A stretch of 24,285 bases of DNA from Phallusia fumigata (GCA_008931825.1 QXVZ01015636.1:1-24285); one strand, 5' to 3'; positions 1-9,414 are shown, counted from the stretch's first letter. Program-made: numbers and translations. Notes: generated from the letters alone by a model not told the origin.

Positions 1-112
1 GATGACATGGTAGAGGAAAGAGGATGCGACACTTTCTGTCTCAATGGCGGTGTTTTCGGTGACACTGAATGTCAGTGCACAGATGGGTGGACTGGAGATT
101 GCTGTGAAGAAG
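1..112 (+). CDS. EGF-like exon (partial gene, upstream part outside window)
   Basis: Read from base 1, this stretch is open and gives an EGF-like module: CDTFCLNGG near residue 9, then CQC and the DGWTG turn, then CC. The classical third cysteine after NGG is replaced (NGGVF), so this is a variant EGF fold with a CC end. The exon ends GAAG before the donor gtaaga at 113, one base into a codon (phase 1), as is normal for extracellular EGF exons. Its 5' border lies outside the window. It joins in phase to the exon at 425. It belongs to a secreted or membrane extracellular protein; which one cannot be told from the EGF modules alone. Confidence 0.8.
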
Positions 113-424
113 GTAAGACAAAACTTGAAATTTCTTCCCAACGGATATGGTTTGTATAGTTAGTGCGACAGCATGAACGCATCAATGCATTGTGGCTTGT
201 TTGGTAGATTAGGTCTAATAAAATATTTTGCGATGTCTCAAACATTACCTTGATTATTGCTTTTCAGAGCTTCATAACCTCAATTTTCCACACAAATAAA
301 CACCTTGTGACAAAATAATCGTATTTCACCAGCATAGGTTTTTGTGGGCAACCAAAACTGTTTATTCTCTATACAGCATGTGTATTTTACCTCGTTTGAC
401 TTACATAATGTAACTGGTGTTTAG

Positions 425-544
425 ATGTGGATGAGTGCCTTGAAGCCGTGGAGTGCAACAGACAGGCTTATTGTGAAAACACCATAGGAAGCTACAGGTG
501 TATCTGCATCACGGGTTACACGGGAGATGGTTTTAATTGCACCA
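425..544 (+). CDS. Calcium-binding EGF-like exon
   Basis: Acceptor ag at 423-424, donor gtaagt at 545, 120 bases, phase 1 at both ends. With the preceding G it begins DVDEC, the calcium-binding N-terminus of cbEGF modules, and has six cysteines. CENTIGSYRC fits the C-x-[DN]-x4-[FY]-x-C consensus for Asp/Asn hydroxylation, followed by CIC and the GYTGDGF turn. Known for the family: such modules bind calcium and stack into rigid extracellular rods. The intron before it is 312 bases and the intron after it 632. Skipping or duplicating this symmetric exon would not break the frame. Confidence 0.93.
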
Positions 545-1176
545 GTAAGTGTATTTCGCGAATGTGTTTCGTTTTTTTCGACTCTAGACGACAATATAAA
601 GTGAATGTTAAAAGTTACAAGTTAGCTGATTACGACACTGGTGGGGCCTTTTGAATATTTGTCGCAAATGGCTGGTGACAAATGTGGTGATGCCTACTAG
701 TATAAACTCGTCTCAGCTCACATAAAAACACAAAAAAGAAACACATAAAAGTTTAAACTTGTTCTTTGTTGTGCTAGAAGTATCTCAGACACCTGAGGTT
801 TCGGTAATCGACGTGTTTTAGACGTCGGTCTCCAATCAATCTTTTTGGTAATTTCTGTAAAAATAAAACAACTTGTGAGCTATTAATTCGCAAAGAACTA
901 CAATAGAGGGATCAGTTACAAACTAGCGTACCTGACTTGTAAATAAGGGTATAGAATTATAAACACTGCTGGTAACACCATGAGGTCAGCGTTACTTATA
1001 TTTCAATACTTACTCGTATAAAGATTAAACATTTTATTTCACCAGCAAAAACGTGTCCCCTTTTATTAGGCCGACATACAACACCTTATAGCCAGTTTAC
1101 TTTTAAATGAGATGACACCTAAGGTATTGTGGTAAATGGTATAACAGTTTGGTTAACCTTGTAAATTTGTATTCAG

Positions 1177-1296
1177 ATGTAAACGAGTGTGAGGGAGCCC
1201 ACGATTGTCCCGAATACACCGAATGCGTTGACCACATTGGCGAATATTCCTGTGTCTGTAAGGAGGGATTCGACGGTTTTGCTACAAACTGTCTAG
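1177..1296 (+). CDS. Calcium-binding EGF-like exon
   Basis: Acceptor attcag ends at 1176 and donor gtattt starts at 1297. The exon is again exactly 120 bases and phase 1-1. The product begins DVNEC, has six cysteines, contains CVDHIGEYSC (hydroxylation/calcium consensus) and CVCKEGF. Same length and phase as the exon at 425, so the two are tandem module duplicates within one gene. The donor gtattt is weaker than gtaagt. A minus-strand reading frame over this segment is a shadow. Confidence 0.92.
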
Positions 1297-1760
1297 GTAT
1301 TTCACAAAGCTCAAAAGTCAAACTACTTTAACTTTATGAAAAGTTGAAAGAAAAGAAACAAATACGTAGTTTTAAATGCATCTATCTTTAGTAAATGTTT
1401 TGGCCAGAAACGGCCTAGGCTAAGTTAGTAAACACGTGCTGTGACTGACTGCGTTTCAAAAATCGAAAGCCGTATCATAGTAGGTGCATAGGATAATATT
1501 GTACGGTTGCTTTCCAACAGCTTTTTTGCAAAAACAAACAAAAGGCACGTGCTTGAAAAGAAGCCTGATAAAAATAATAATTGGTAGAGGGGTCGTATAT
1601 AGTCGCTGTTGTCATACTTGCGTGCAAAAACGTTTGGCAGTACACTGTATTCACTGCACCACTAGCTCTGGTTGGTACATTTTGAGTTTTGTTACAATAC
1701 CTGCTATAAAACCTTGTGTAAGGTAAAAAACCTTGGTCAAGTCACAATCAATTCGTTTGA

Positions 1761-1922
<162 letters not shown>

Positions 1923-2181
1923 CACACCTTGCAAAAGACTTCTTGAAAATACCGAAATCAGTTTTATCCATATGCATTCTGATTAACATTTTTTAACACA
2001 ACAAAAAAATTCATGATTTGTTAACAACGGCCGTGTCCGTTCGACAAAGCTTTTTGCTGATATGTCAATGCTAAAACTGTTAAAATGCCTTGATTTGTTT
2101 GAAAGCGTTAGGGTCAATCACTAAGCATGCATCATACAATCATTTGTGTAACACACCAATCATTTCACCCACATAACGACC

Positions 2182-2187
2182 AATAAA
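2182..2187 (+). promoter_or_regulatory. Candidate poly(A) signal of the EGF gene
   Basis: AATAAA lies 260 bases after the stop codon at 1920-1922, a plausible 3' UTR length. It is a hexamer match in AT-rich DNA, so chance is possible. From 1923 to 2587 I see nothing else that can be called: short frames with stops and no repeated block. Confidence 0.45.
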
Positions 2188-2587
2188 TTTCACATGCATA
2201 AATTTCACAGTCTCGTTTCTTCACAGCATAATGAAAACGTCAGACAAATGTTTAGCACGAAGTTCGTATATTAACATGCATTTTTCGACGATTCTCACGA
2301 TTCTAAAGAAGTGTCAAGTGTAAATTGGAATTAGGTATCGTTTCCACTGTTTAGGAATATAGTCAGCGAACGCTACGAAAAATCATACTTGAGAACATTT
2401 TAAAAGCGATTCCATGGTGGTCAAAAGAGTTTCTTTGAAATGTCCAAACCACTTTGCAGCGTTTGGCAAGTACAGGGATGTTGCAAGCTGTAATTAGGTC
2501 ACAACAACACGTCGTTTTACCGTTTGCATAATCATTTCAGTTTCCCTTCCCTCCCGCAACCAGCTAAACTGCGCTAGAAGCTAATCA

Positions 2588-2880
2588 CTGATTGGTGCAA
2601 CTAGTGTTATTGGTCAGTTCGGAAGCGCCTCTGTGACCTTTCGAAAAGCAGCGTTTTAATTGCACGAAAATGAGAAAAAAATGGACGCAACCTGCTCTGG
2701 CGCGTAACACGTGTCACTCCTCTTTTGCGGCGCGTGGTTTAAGCCTGTTGGTCAGTTGAAGAGCGCCTCCGTGACGTTTCAAAACGGAGCGTTTTGATTG
2801 GTCGAAAAAAAGAAAAAATGCACGCGGCTTGCTTTTGGTGCGTGCGTTGCGTCACTCTTTTTCCGCGACGCGTGGTGAAG
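2588..2880 (+). promoter_or_regulatory. Tandemly doubled CCAAT/CRE-like block (promoter-like)
   Basis: Two diverged copies lie head to tail, offset about 138 bases (tggtcagtt at 2611 and 2749). Each has ATTGG (reverse CCAAT box: 2591-2595 and 2609-2613 in copy 1, 2797-2801 in copy 2), a GAAGCGCCT/GAGCGCCTC motif, GTGACCTTTC/GTGACGTTTC (copy 2 has the CRE-like TGACGT at 2772-2777), GCGTTTTRATT, and a GC-rich end (gcgcgtaacacgtgtcac; gcgttgcgtcactc). The block stands out from its AT-rich surroundings. Related copies lie at 6900-7030 and 13455-13640. The first and second copies stand ahead of exon-like pieces, so a duplicated promoter is my inference; a dispersed repeat with GC-rich ends is the alternative. 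Confidence 0.45.
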
Positions 2881-2976
2881 GTAGCTTTGGTCAAGGCGAG
2901 GACCGCACGACGTGATGACTTGCAAGCCCAAGATAAGTTAATTGACGTAAGTGTATTTCCTGTAGGTGCCGGCACA

Positions 2977-3040
2977 GGCGTAAACTGGGGTGCACACTAG
3001 TTTGCTTCTGTGCCGACACCGGAATACAATCATTTATGAA
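2977..3040 (+). repeat. M block: GTGCACAC-bearing intron-like repeat, copy 1
   Basis: The segment around gtaaactggggtgcacacta and the following tgccgacaccg recurs at 3631-3690 and 7190-7250, each time 55-120 bases ahead of a P piece. It resembles the I block that precedes the U pieces further right (cagggtgcacactgtttcgc). It is most simply conserved intron sequence of the duplicated unit. Confidence 0.55.
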
Positions 3041-3095
3041 ACGTTTTGTTCATTTACGAAATACACGACTCTGCTGCTAGATCTTTTTGTTGCAG

Positions 3096-3142
3096 ATGCT
3101 TTACGACTCCTACCAATGATATGACGACAACCCATATTGCAG
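3096..3142 (+). pseudogene. P piece 1: exon-like remnant
   Basis: Acceptor tttttgttgcag ends at 3095 and a GC-type donor (gcag then gcaagt) follows 3142. The frame that is also open in the other P copies gives CFTTPTNDMTTTHIAG without a stop. The family pattern is CF-x-T-(S/P)-(P/T)-N-A-x-M, with an Asn-Ala-Ser/Thr-type centre in several copies. Product unknown. Confidence 0.4.
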
Positions 3143-3747
3143 GCAAGTTGTTACTGACGATTTTACTGTTCCTACCGAAAAGAGTATAACCTGCTCTCTT
3201 CGCATCTTTACGAAATAAACGTTACAAATATAGTGTTTAATTCCCAGTATTGCCTGCGTTAAGTCACCAAGTAGGTTTGATTTATACACTAACGTTACAT
3301 TGTTTTGTTAGTAAGGATGACATACGGGCCCAAAACTTGGCCTATTTCCGATTTAAGTACCTTAGTTAGGCTCTGGTATTTGTGAAACACCTCTGCTCTG
3401 CTGCTGCTACGAACTATAATTTCAATGCTTGTCTTTGCATGGGCATGCTGCATCTTCACATTGCATGTTGTGTGTGATGGTTGTTGTGGTCAGCATCGGC
3501 AGAAATGTCCACATAATTAAACTGTCATAAGTCCCAAAGCAACATTGATTCAACAATAAAAGTTAATAGTGTGTATTAAGTAGCTTACTTGTGGTAATTT
3601 GAGTAAGTGTATTTTATATGTGCCATTACAGTCGTAAACTGGGTGCACAATAGTTTGACTCTGTTTCGATACCGCAATATAGTTTGTAATTGGTGTTTTG
3701 TACACCTTTGAAATACACAACTCTGCTGTCACATTTGTTAGTTGCAG

Positions 3748-3793
3748 GTGCGGCTTTTTCTAATGCTTCGATGAGAATCAACTGTAAACAAAG
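3748..3793 (+). pseudogene. P piece 2: exon-like, open
   Basis: Acceptor gttgcag ends at 3747 and donor gtaatt starts at 3794; 46 bases. The phase-1 frame reads AAFSNASMRINCKQ, open throughout. Same length and frame as the piece at 19084-19129 (ITEGNASTLNFTKN), 15 kb away. Both keep an N-A-S sequon, which would be a glycosylation site in a secreted protein. No known domain recognised. Confidence 0.45.
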
Positions 3794-3949
3794 GTAATTG
3801 TCAATAATTCACTTGGAGATTTTTACAAACGATTTGAGTACATCCCGGAAAGGGGTGTAACGTGCACGTGTAAGGTCTTCGCATGCCGACACATTAAAAC
3901 GTTGTGTATGGTGTTTGATATATAGTATTGCCTGCGCTTTGTTTTGCAG

Positions 3950-4011
3950 AAAAGTATCTAATGGGCGATAAAGCGGAACGGAAGTACCCCAAAGCTTTCA
4001 TTCTCAGATAA
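3950..4011 (+). pseudogene. Q piece 1: exon-like ending in stop
   Basis: Strong acceptor gcgctttgttttgcag ends at 3949. The phase-1 frame starts KYLMGDKAERKYPK and runs 19 codons to TAA at 4009-4011, at a tctcagataagtt sequence that in relatives reads acagttaagtt (possible donor). The KY/EY start is shared with copies at 5423, 10266 and 22067. Confidence 0.4.
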
Positions 4012-4538
4012 GTTGCCTGGTTTTTGTTTGTTTCCGGCAGTAGTTAACTCTCCAACAAATGGAAGTGGTTTAGGCCGTTTATTTTACAATTGTGATAATG
4101 TGTATTTAATCAACGATAACGTACGAGCCCAAAACTTACTTCCGATTTAAGTACTGTAGTTAGTAGTCCGCATGACCTGTGCTTCTTTGTGTAACTTGGC
4201 AAAACAGATCAGTTTTGCTGCTTAACTGGCGGTTCGAAGTTGACGAAGAGTTCAGTTCTTTGCGATCAAAGCACAATTTCCAAAGCGCACAGTTTTTATG
4301 TAATTACAGTACAGGTTCGGGTAATCGAGAATTTCTCTGCTCTTCTGCTTCTACGAACAACAAGCTCGATGTTGTCCTTTCACGATGCTTTGTTGGCATG
4401 TTGTATTTTCCACATTGCATGTTGTGTGTGCTCTGATTGTTTTTCGTGGTCAGCATTGGTAGTCCAAATAGTAGCTTACTTAAAGTAGTTGTACTTTAAT
4501 TAAATACCCGTTTCTGCCATTAGATCTTTTATTTGAAG

Positions 4539-4604
4539 ATGCTTCATGACCTCTACTGATGCTTCGATGGCAATCAACTGTAAAAAGAAGTTTACAGGGT
4601 GCAG
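4539..4604 (+). pseudogene. P piece 3: exon-like with GC donor
   Basis: Follows a weak acceptor (ttatttgaag) and ends at gggtgcag before gcaagt, a GC-AG type donor. Frame: CFMTSTDASMAINCKKKFTG. A 93-codon open frame from 4546 runs past the donor into what is intron in the sister copies, so it is more likely an accident of lost stops than a single-exon gene. Confidence 0.4.
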
Positions 4605-5278
4605 GCAAGTAAATGTTAACCAATCAGCTGCAAATATTTATATTGAAGTACATATCGAAGAGTATAAGAGTGCACTTGAACTGTCCTCGCATGTGATACA
4701 TTTAAACGTTGTTAAATATGTTAGGCGTATGCAGTGTTTCGATCCGAGTATATTCTGCCAGAAAGAACGAAAAGGACTCAGAAGTTCCAAGTTAAGTTAC
4801 CTGGTTTCTATTTGTGTCGGACAGTAGTTACCTCTCTCACAATTGTGGCTATATGTATTGTGGTAACGATAACTTGCGAGTCCAAAACTTAGTTTATTTC
4901 CGATTTATGTTCCTTAGTGAATAGTCCGCATGCTCTGCATTTACTCTGGCCGTTCCAAGTTACAAAAAGCTTCAAAGCTTAAAATTATACTGTAGTTACA
5001 ATACAGGCTTGGGTAAGCGTAAAACGCCTCTGCTCTGCCGCTGCTACGACCAATAAGTTCAACACTTTTCTTTGCATGGTGCTTTGGCATGTTTTTTGCC
5101 CACATTGCATGTTGTGTGTGCTCTGACGGTTGTTCGTGGTCAGCATCGGTAGCAGTGTCCATACAATTAAACTGCAAAGTTTCGAAGCAAATATACAATG
5201 AATGTTAAGTAGTATGTATGTTTTAAGTAGCCTACTTCATATTTACACATATGGAATGTAAGAATCTTTTTGTTGCAG

Positions 5279-5336
5279 ATTTGTGACTTCTCCTAATGCT
5301 ACGATGACAGTCAACAGTAAAAAACTTTACGTGCAG
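5279..5336 (+). pseudogene. P piece 4: exon-like with GC donor
   Basis: Acceptor tttttgttgcag ends at 5278; the piece ends cgtgcag before gcaagtaaatgtta, the same GC-type donor and intron start as P3. Frame: FVTSPNATMTVNSKKLYVQ, open, with an N-A-T sequon where P2 has N-A-S. Confidence 0.4.
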
Positions 5337-5422
5337 GCAAGTAAATGTTACCCATTTTTAAACGTTGTGTCAAATAGGATATGGTGTTCAATTCCCAGCA
5401 TTGTCTGCGCCTTACTTTGCAG

Positions 5423-5490
5423 AAAAGTATTTATGCTGCGATAGAACGAAACAAAAAGAACTCAAGAGGCTTCAATTTAAAGTTGAGTAG
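5423..5490 (+). pseudogene. Q piece: exon-like ending in stop
   Basis: Acceptor ctttgcag ends at 5422. Phase-1 frame KYLCCDRTKQKELKRLQF, 21 codons, then TAG at 5488-5490. Related to the K/E-Y-x-C-D-E-x-T-x-K-Q-K frame at 22067 (EYYCDEETNKQK), which supports this as the ancestral coding frame. Confidence 0.4.
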
Positions 5491-6042
5491 TTAACTCTTC
5501 AACCCATGGGTTGGATCTAATTTTAATTACCTTTGTATGTTTGATGTTTTTTTACAATTGTGGCAATGTGTAGTCTAGTAACGACATCAACGAACCCAAA
5601 ACTTAGCTTACTTCCGATTTAAGTTCTACAGTTAATAGTATGTGTATTCTGCGTTGTTTAATTGCTGCATAAGTAGCCAACCGTCCGGTGCTGCTCGACA
5701 GAAGCATAATTGTAAAAGCTTAAAATTATGCTGTAGTTAAAATACGGGATCGGGTAAATGTAAAACACCTCTGCCCCGCTGCTGGTACGAACAATTAGCT
5801 CAATGGTTGTCTTTGCATGATGCCTTGGCATGTTTTTCCCCCACATTGCATGTTGTGTTTGCTCTGATGGTTGTTCGTGGTCAGCATCGGTATACGAGGT
5901 GTCCGCATGATTTAACTGTCATAAGTCCCAAAGCAAAATTGAACGAACAATGAAAGTTAATTAGTATGTATTGCATAGCTTATTTATAGTATTTGTACAC
6001 TTTTGAGATACACGGTTCTGCTGTTAGATATTTTGGTTGCAG

Positions 6043-6470
6043 GTGTTTTATGAATTTTCCGAATGCTCCGATGACGGTTTACTGTTAGCCTTAACCATTC
6101 AACTGGAAGTATTTACTGACAAATTTGAAGCACATATCGATAGAGTATGACGTGCACTTGTACTATTATCGAATGTTTGCACATTTAAACGTTGTGTCAA
6201 ATATGTTACACATGTTGTTTAATTTCTAGTATTCCCTGCGCTTTGTTTTGCAGATATGTATCTAATCTTGGCAAAATATATCAGTTTGTTGCAGAACTGT
6301 TGGGCTGCTTGGCTTGGCTTTGGCGTGTTCCATTTCTCACATTGCATGTTTTGTGTGCTCTGATGTTTGTTCATGGCCAGCAATGGTAGAAGTGTTTAAA
6401 TAATTAAAATGGAAGTGAAACAGTGTGCATTAGGTAGCTTACTTCCTTGTACTGCTTGCGGTTTGTTTTG
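6043..6470 (+). pseudogene. P5-Q5-L5: decayed last unit of left array
   Basis: P5 begins after ttggttgcag (6042) and reads CFMNFPNAPMTVYC before a stop, without a donor. Q5 begins after gttttgcag (6253) but runs directly into the L block (gcatgttttgtgtgctctga near 6345), so the intron between them is lost. L5 has tcatggccagcaatgg where other copies have tcgtggtcagcatcgg. The unit looks non-functional. Confidence 0.5.
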
Positions 6471-6473
6471 CAG

Positions 6474-6525
6474 AAAAAAACGTTGCGGTGATCTCACGAA
6501 TTTCAGGACGTTTGTCGGATTTAAT
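6474..6525 (+). pseudogene. V-like exon piece, 52 bases between strong splice signals
   Basis: Acceptor gtttgttttgcag ends at 6473, donor gtaagt starts at 6526. Two frames are open: KKRCGDLTNFRTFVGFN (phase 2 start) and NVAVISRISGRLSDL. The start AAAAAAACGTTG matches the V pieces at 16182, 22498 and 24055 (AAAAAGTGTTGT). Whether it is spliced cannot be told here. Confidence 0.35.
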
Positions 6526-6899
6526 GTAAGTTCTCTTGTTTTCTTCTTTGTCCCAATAAAATTATTGTTGAGCATTTAACTCGTTAACAATTGCTACAAA
6601 GTGTGTTCAGCCAACTGTAGCGTCCAGGCACGCAACAAACCGTACAAATTGTTACACTATAAAATTTAGTTGTTAGTTGTTACGTGCTGATTACTATTTT
6701 ATGAATTCTTTGCCAAATTTGAAATTAGCTGACTTATTGCTTTGTAGCAGTTATCTAAAATTGAATACCTATTCATTCATTTAAACACTGAAATATCCGA
6801 ACTGCTTCTCAGATGTGGCAGCTGTTAACACAAAAAAACGCCAATGACGACAGTACATTTTTACTTTACACGCGTATCTCAAACAGGAAAAAAATCCAG
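6526..6899. other. No gene seen
   Basis: AT-rich, with no long frame and no clear match to the repeated blocks. Separates the left array from the next promoter-like block. Confidence 0.6.
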
Positions 6900-7250
6900 C
6901 TCCAGCATGTGATGTGGCAAGCGCCAATCAAATTACACCACCTTACGCCCAGTTCGGTCGCTATTTACCTGAGCGCTCCTGTATGACGATTTTGGAGTAA
7001 GCGTTTTGATTTGTCGAAATCGGAAGAAATGTATCCACACAGCTTTGTCATGAAGATGCGTCGGTTTTCTTTTGCAACTTGTGTCGAAGATGACGTTGTA
7101 GAAGTGGGGCGCCGAAAGTCGACTTACCAGCGACTGCTAGGTAATTTAATTGTTGTAAACGACCTTCTTCGGTGTCTGGTCTGTGCAGAAGCAAACTGTG
7201 GGTGCACACTGGTTTACCTCTGGACCGATACCGATGTATAATTTGTAGCT
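6900..7250 (+). promoter_or_regulatory. CCAAT/CRE-like block copy 3 followed by M block
   Basis: gcgccaatca (CCAAT at 6924-6928), gagcgctcctgtatgacgat and gcgttttgatttgtcg match the doubled block at 2588-2880. The M block with gggtgcacactgg follows at 7190-7250 and a P piece at 7310. The same order (promoter-like block, M, P) is seen at 2745-3142, so this is a duplicated arrangement rather than a chance match. The 76-codon frame here is best read as a by-product. Confidence 0.4.
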
Positions 7251-7309
7251 AAGTAAGTTTAGACAACTAAACAAAAGCACAGAACTGCTGTTAGATGATT
7301 TGTTTTCAG

Positions 7310-7380
7310 GTCTTCGTGTGACTTCTGATCAACGCTTCCAGACCATCCGCAGACTGCTCGACCCCCGCCTGGTTTTTTAA
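7310..7380 (+). pseudogene. P piece 6: exon-like ending in stop
   Basis: Acceptor tgttttcag ends at 7309. Phase-1 frame LRVTSDQRFQTIRRLLDPRL then VF and TAA (7378-7380). Acceptor context (ctgctgttaga) and piece start match the left-array P copies, but the downstream sequence has diverged. Confidence 0.35.
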
Positions 7381-7457
7381 ACTGACGGTAAAAGGAATGT
7401 AAAACAGGAAAGTAAATTTATGTACTGGTAATATATTTCGTTAGATTTTTGGACGAG

Positions 7458-7500
7458 CATGGGAAGACATTTTAACGTGCACTTATTCTGTCTTCCCATG
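7458..7500. repeat. Perfect 12-bp inverted repeat (H block)
   Basis: CATGGGAAGACA (7458-7469) and TGTCTTCCCATG (7489-7500) are exact reverse complements around a 19-base loop holding acgtgcactta. The block recurs at 19165-19215 and 16670-16715 with the loop kept (cgtgcacttatc; tgtgcacttatc) but the stem broken. Confidence 0.7.
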
Positions 7501-7575
7501 TAAACGTATTTAAATTTTTATCAACTAAATTACATCTGATGCTGAATTCTTTGCATTTCACCTGTTTTTTCGAAG

Positions 7576-7655
7576 GAGAAGAAACAAAAAGTGTTCTCAT
7601 TTATTGGAGTGAAACAAAAAGGACAGTGGTTGGAAAGGACAGTAACTTCAGACAG
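7576..7655 (+). pseudogene. W piece 1: open exon-like segment
   Basis: Preceded by cctgttttttcgaag and followed by donor gttaag at 7656. Twenty-six codons are open: EKKQKVFSFIGVKQ then KGQWLERTVTSD. Basic and lysine-rich; no domain recognised. Related pieces at 16772-16814 and 19288-19337. Confidence 0.35.
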
Positions 7656-7733
7656 GTTAAGTCTTTGAATTTTCGTTTATGTCCCTGCTGAATTACTGTC
7701 AAACACAAGAACTTGTATGCTGTGTTGTTGCAG

Positions 7734-7855
7734 ATGAGTGTCCAACACCATTTTAAAATGCCAGATTGATTGCAGAACTGCAGCAGCAAAAGCGATGGAG
7801 GTATCCGAAACCCGAATCGTATTCTGCGAATCAGACAACCTGGGATTTACACAGT
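7734..7855 (+). pseudogene. X4-X5 fused piece 1
   Basis: Acceptor gttgttgcag ends at 7733. The first frame, DECPTPF, meets a stop, but an internal segment carries the X4 frame TAAAKAMEVSE seen in other copies, then continues into X5 sequence (gcgaatcagacaacctggga) and ends acacagttaag. In the copies at 9203-9414 and 10120-10334 X4 and X5 are separated by an intron; here the intron is gone. Confidence 0.4.
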
Positions 7856-7985
7856 TAAGTTTTTATTATTTTTTCTTGGTGACGGTGAAACAGGGTGCAC
7901 ACTGTTTCGCGTTGGTCATATGTTTTGGGAATCGGTTTGCAATGTGATTTCGGATTTTTCTGCTTGTAACATGTTTTTGTTTCAG

Positions 7986-8083
7986 GAATATCTTGGATTA
8001 CCGCTAACAAGACGAACTCTTGGCGACTTGGATCATAGAATTCTTCCTGCGTATGGCCAATATTCAGTTTATGGTTGGTGGAG
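7986..8083 (+). pseudogene. U piece 1: exon-like, open in phase 0
   Basis: Acceptor ttgtttcag ends at 7985, donor gtaagc starts at 8084; 98 bases. The frame EYLGLPLTRRTLGDLDHRIL then PAYGQYSVYGWWR is open, but sister copies U2 and U3 read in phase 1 (TSWNYxxHGELF), where U1 has a TAG. U1 is therefore probably a frameshifted or broken copy. It is preceded by the I block (cagggtgcacactgtttcgc near 7890). Confidence 0.4.
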
Positions 8084-8194
8084 GTAAGCAGACTTCAGGC
8101 AAGTCACGGTTTCAGAAAATTCTGGCAAAAAATGGGTCTCATGGTATTGTTTTTGCAAATGCACAGAATTTTGATCTTGTTGATTTCGTTGCAG

Positions 8195-8290
8195 ATGAAT
8201 ACGGAGGTGGTACAGAGTGCACGCTGACCACCCCTTTGTACGCCAATTTTATTGATTGTCCCAAACATTTTCAATATCTATGCATGTCTA
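8195..8290 (+). pseudogene. R piece 1: YGGGTECTLTT exon-like segment
   Basis: Acceptor gatttcgttgcag ends at 8194. With a phase-1 G it reads DEYGGGTECTLTTPLYANF then IDCPK, open to past 8290. The same frame recurs at 17128 (GGGTECTLTTSLYANFIDC) and 10412 (KYGGGTECTLTTSVTP). Two conserved cysteines suggest an extracellular fold; family not recognised. No clear donor is visible. Confidence 0.45.
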
Positions 8291-8337
8291 ACAATATTAT
8301 ATATCTCGTTTTGTTATTTCTGTTGCTTTTTCTTCAG

Positions 8338-8450
8338 AAACTTTGACTGGTTCTGGTCATGGGGGCATCACAGCTTGTAGGACTACTGGGGTTCGAAAAG
8401 GACTGATGATGAAAACGATTCAATGCATAGCAGGCGAGTCGGGCACATGA
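8338..8450 (+). pseudogene. S piece 1: open exon-like segment with stop
   Basis: Acceptor tttttcttcag ends at 8337. Phase 1: ETLTGSGHGGITACRTTGVR, then 16 more codons to TGA at 8448-8450. The ACRT motif and position match S pieces at 23545 and 24176 (ACRTDGIA, ACRTAGIA). Confidence 0.45.
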
Positions 8451-8642
8451 CTAATTAACGAATGTATGCTTATATGAAACATAATGTTCCAGGATCAATT
8501 GGTTAAAGAACATTTATTTGGTGAAGGCAAAACAGGGTGCACACTGTTTCGCCTTTGTCATATGCTTTTACAAAAAGGGTTGCAACGGGCAGTGTATAGT
8601 GATGATTTCGTATTTTTCTGTCTGCGGTATGCTTTTGTTTAG

Positions 8643-8761
8643 GAACTTCTTGGAATTACGGCTGGCATGGTGAACTCTTTATCAAATTGGAATGGAGAAT
8701 TCTTCATCCTGCTTGTGGTCAATCTCCAGTTCATGATGGGAGGAAGATCAACATCACACAG
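8643..8761 (+). pseudogene. U piece 2: longest clean exon-like piece of the middle array
   Basis: Acceptor cttttgtttag ends at 8642, donor gtttag at 8762; 119 bases, phase 1 start, phase 0 end, 39 codons without a stop: TSWNYGWHGELFIKLEWRIL then HPACGQSPVHDGRKINITQ. U3 gives TSWNYCGHGELFGNFG in the same frame. Keeping W-N-Y, H-G-E-L-F and G-Q-S-P-V between copies argues the frame was once coding. The donor is weak. Confidence 0.45.
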
Positions 8762-9202
8762 GTTTAGTTCTTGAATTTTCGTTTTTTTTTCAGTGCCTAT
8801 TTAATGTCAAACATATAATGCCCACATAGGTGTAATATTCTGTTTGTTAAGTTGTCATATGCAAATAATGCAGGCTTTTAAAATAAAAATTCTACGTGAT
8901 CAATATAAACTTAAAAGATTTGCGTTTTCGGAAGCTAAGTTTAATGAACACTTTGCTGTTGCTGCTCCTTTTCGTGAAGATTTGCATGTTTCACTAAATA
9001 TTTTGCATGTGATGTGTGTTCAGTTGACTATTCGGTTGTCAGCATCGGCAGAAGTGTCCACATCAAAATAAAGAACTTCCCAAGCCTAATAGTTTAACAC
9101 ATGGTGCAATATTGATAATCTTAAACACACTTGCTATACTCGAATCCTAGTATTAAGCCTAATCCCTTGAACCTCAATGCTGTGTTGCCAGTTTTGTTGC
9201 AG
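8762..9202. repeat. Intron-like stretch with L block copy 6
   Basis: ttttgcatgtgatgtgtg, then actattcggttgtcagcatcggcagaagtgtccacat (about 9000-9066), is the L block of the left array, here inserted within the U-X4 interval. No gene otherwise. Confidence 0.55.
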
Positions 9203-9292
9203 ATGTTTGTCCAGCACCTTTTCCCAAATGGATTGCGAAACGAATGGAGGTATCGACAACGTGAACGTTATTCGAAGCATTACACACCAAAT
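9203..9292 (+). pseudogene. X4 piece 2: exon-like with early stop
   Basis: Acceptor gttttgttgcag ends at 9202, donor gtaagc starts at 9293. Phase 1 reads DVCPAPFPKWIAKRMEVSTT then TGA. A second frame reads RQRERYSKHYTPN, open to the donor and matching the alternative frame of the copy at 10120. The IAK...MEVS element corresponds to the C-terminal frame of U5-U7. Confidence 0.4.
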
Positions 9293-9352
9293 GTAAGCAA
9301 ACAACTTTTGCATTATATCTTTGGTTAATTCTGCTAATTGTTTTGTTTGTAG

Positions 9353-9414
9353 CCAAGTATTACTGCGACGAAGTAAAAAAAATAGGCGGCTAATCAGACA
9401 ACCGACATATACAG
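9353..9414 (+). pseudogene. X5 piece 2
   Basis: Acceptor ttttgtttgtag ends at 9352. Begins KYYCDEVKK (phase 1), as the piece at 22067 begins EYYCDEETNK, then meets TAA after a deletion. Ends tatacagttaag. Confidence 0.4.

Larger units (their letters stand above)
3040..6470 (+). repeat. Tandem array of five ~0.65-0.8 kb units (P-Q-L)
   Basis: Landmarks recur in order. P pieces (acceptor ttgcag then the TGCTTyrTGACT..CTAATGCTwCGATG consensus) start at 3096, 3748, 4539, 5279 and 6043, spaced 652, 791, 740 and 764. Q pieces (ttttgcag then AAAAGTATNTA) are near 3950, 4747, 5423 and 6254. L blocks (gcatgttgtgtgtgctctga then tggtcagcatcggtag) are near 3462, 4417, 5106, 5846 and 6345. Copies differ by many substitutions and small indels, so the duplications are not recent. 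Most copies keep acceptor signals and some keep open frames across P and Q. No single long reading frame runs through a unit; if coding, it would be through short exons. Confidence 0.75.

Noticed and set aside
2794-3000. Open frames on both strands over the GC-rich block
   Set aside because: Raised GC lowers stop frequency; no splice signals or similarity between copies in these frames.
4546-4827. 93-codon single open frame as a gene
   Set aside because: It crosses a predicted GC donor and intron-type sequence that carries stops in the sister units; only its first 20 or so codons match other P copies.
4941-5198. Minus-strand frames of 85 and 62 codons here and at 5658
   Set aside because: They are the reverse of the conserved L block, so their similarity follows from DNA duplication; no splice or start context supports them.
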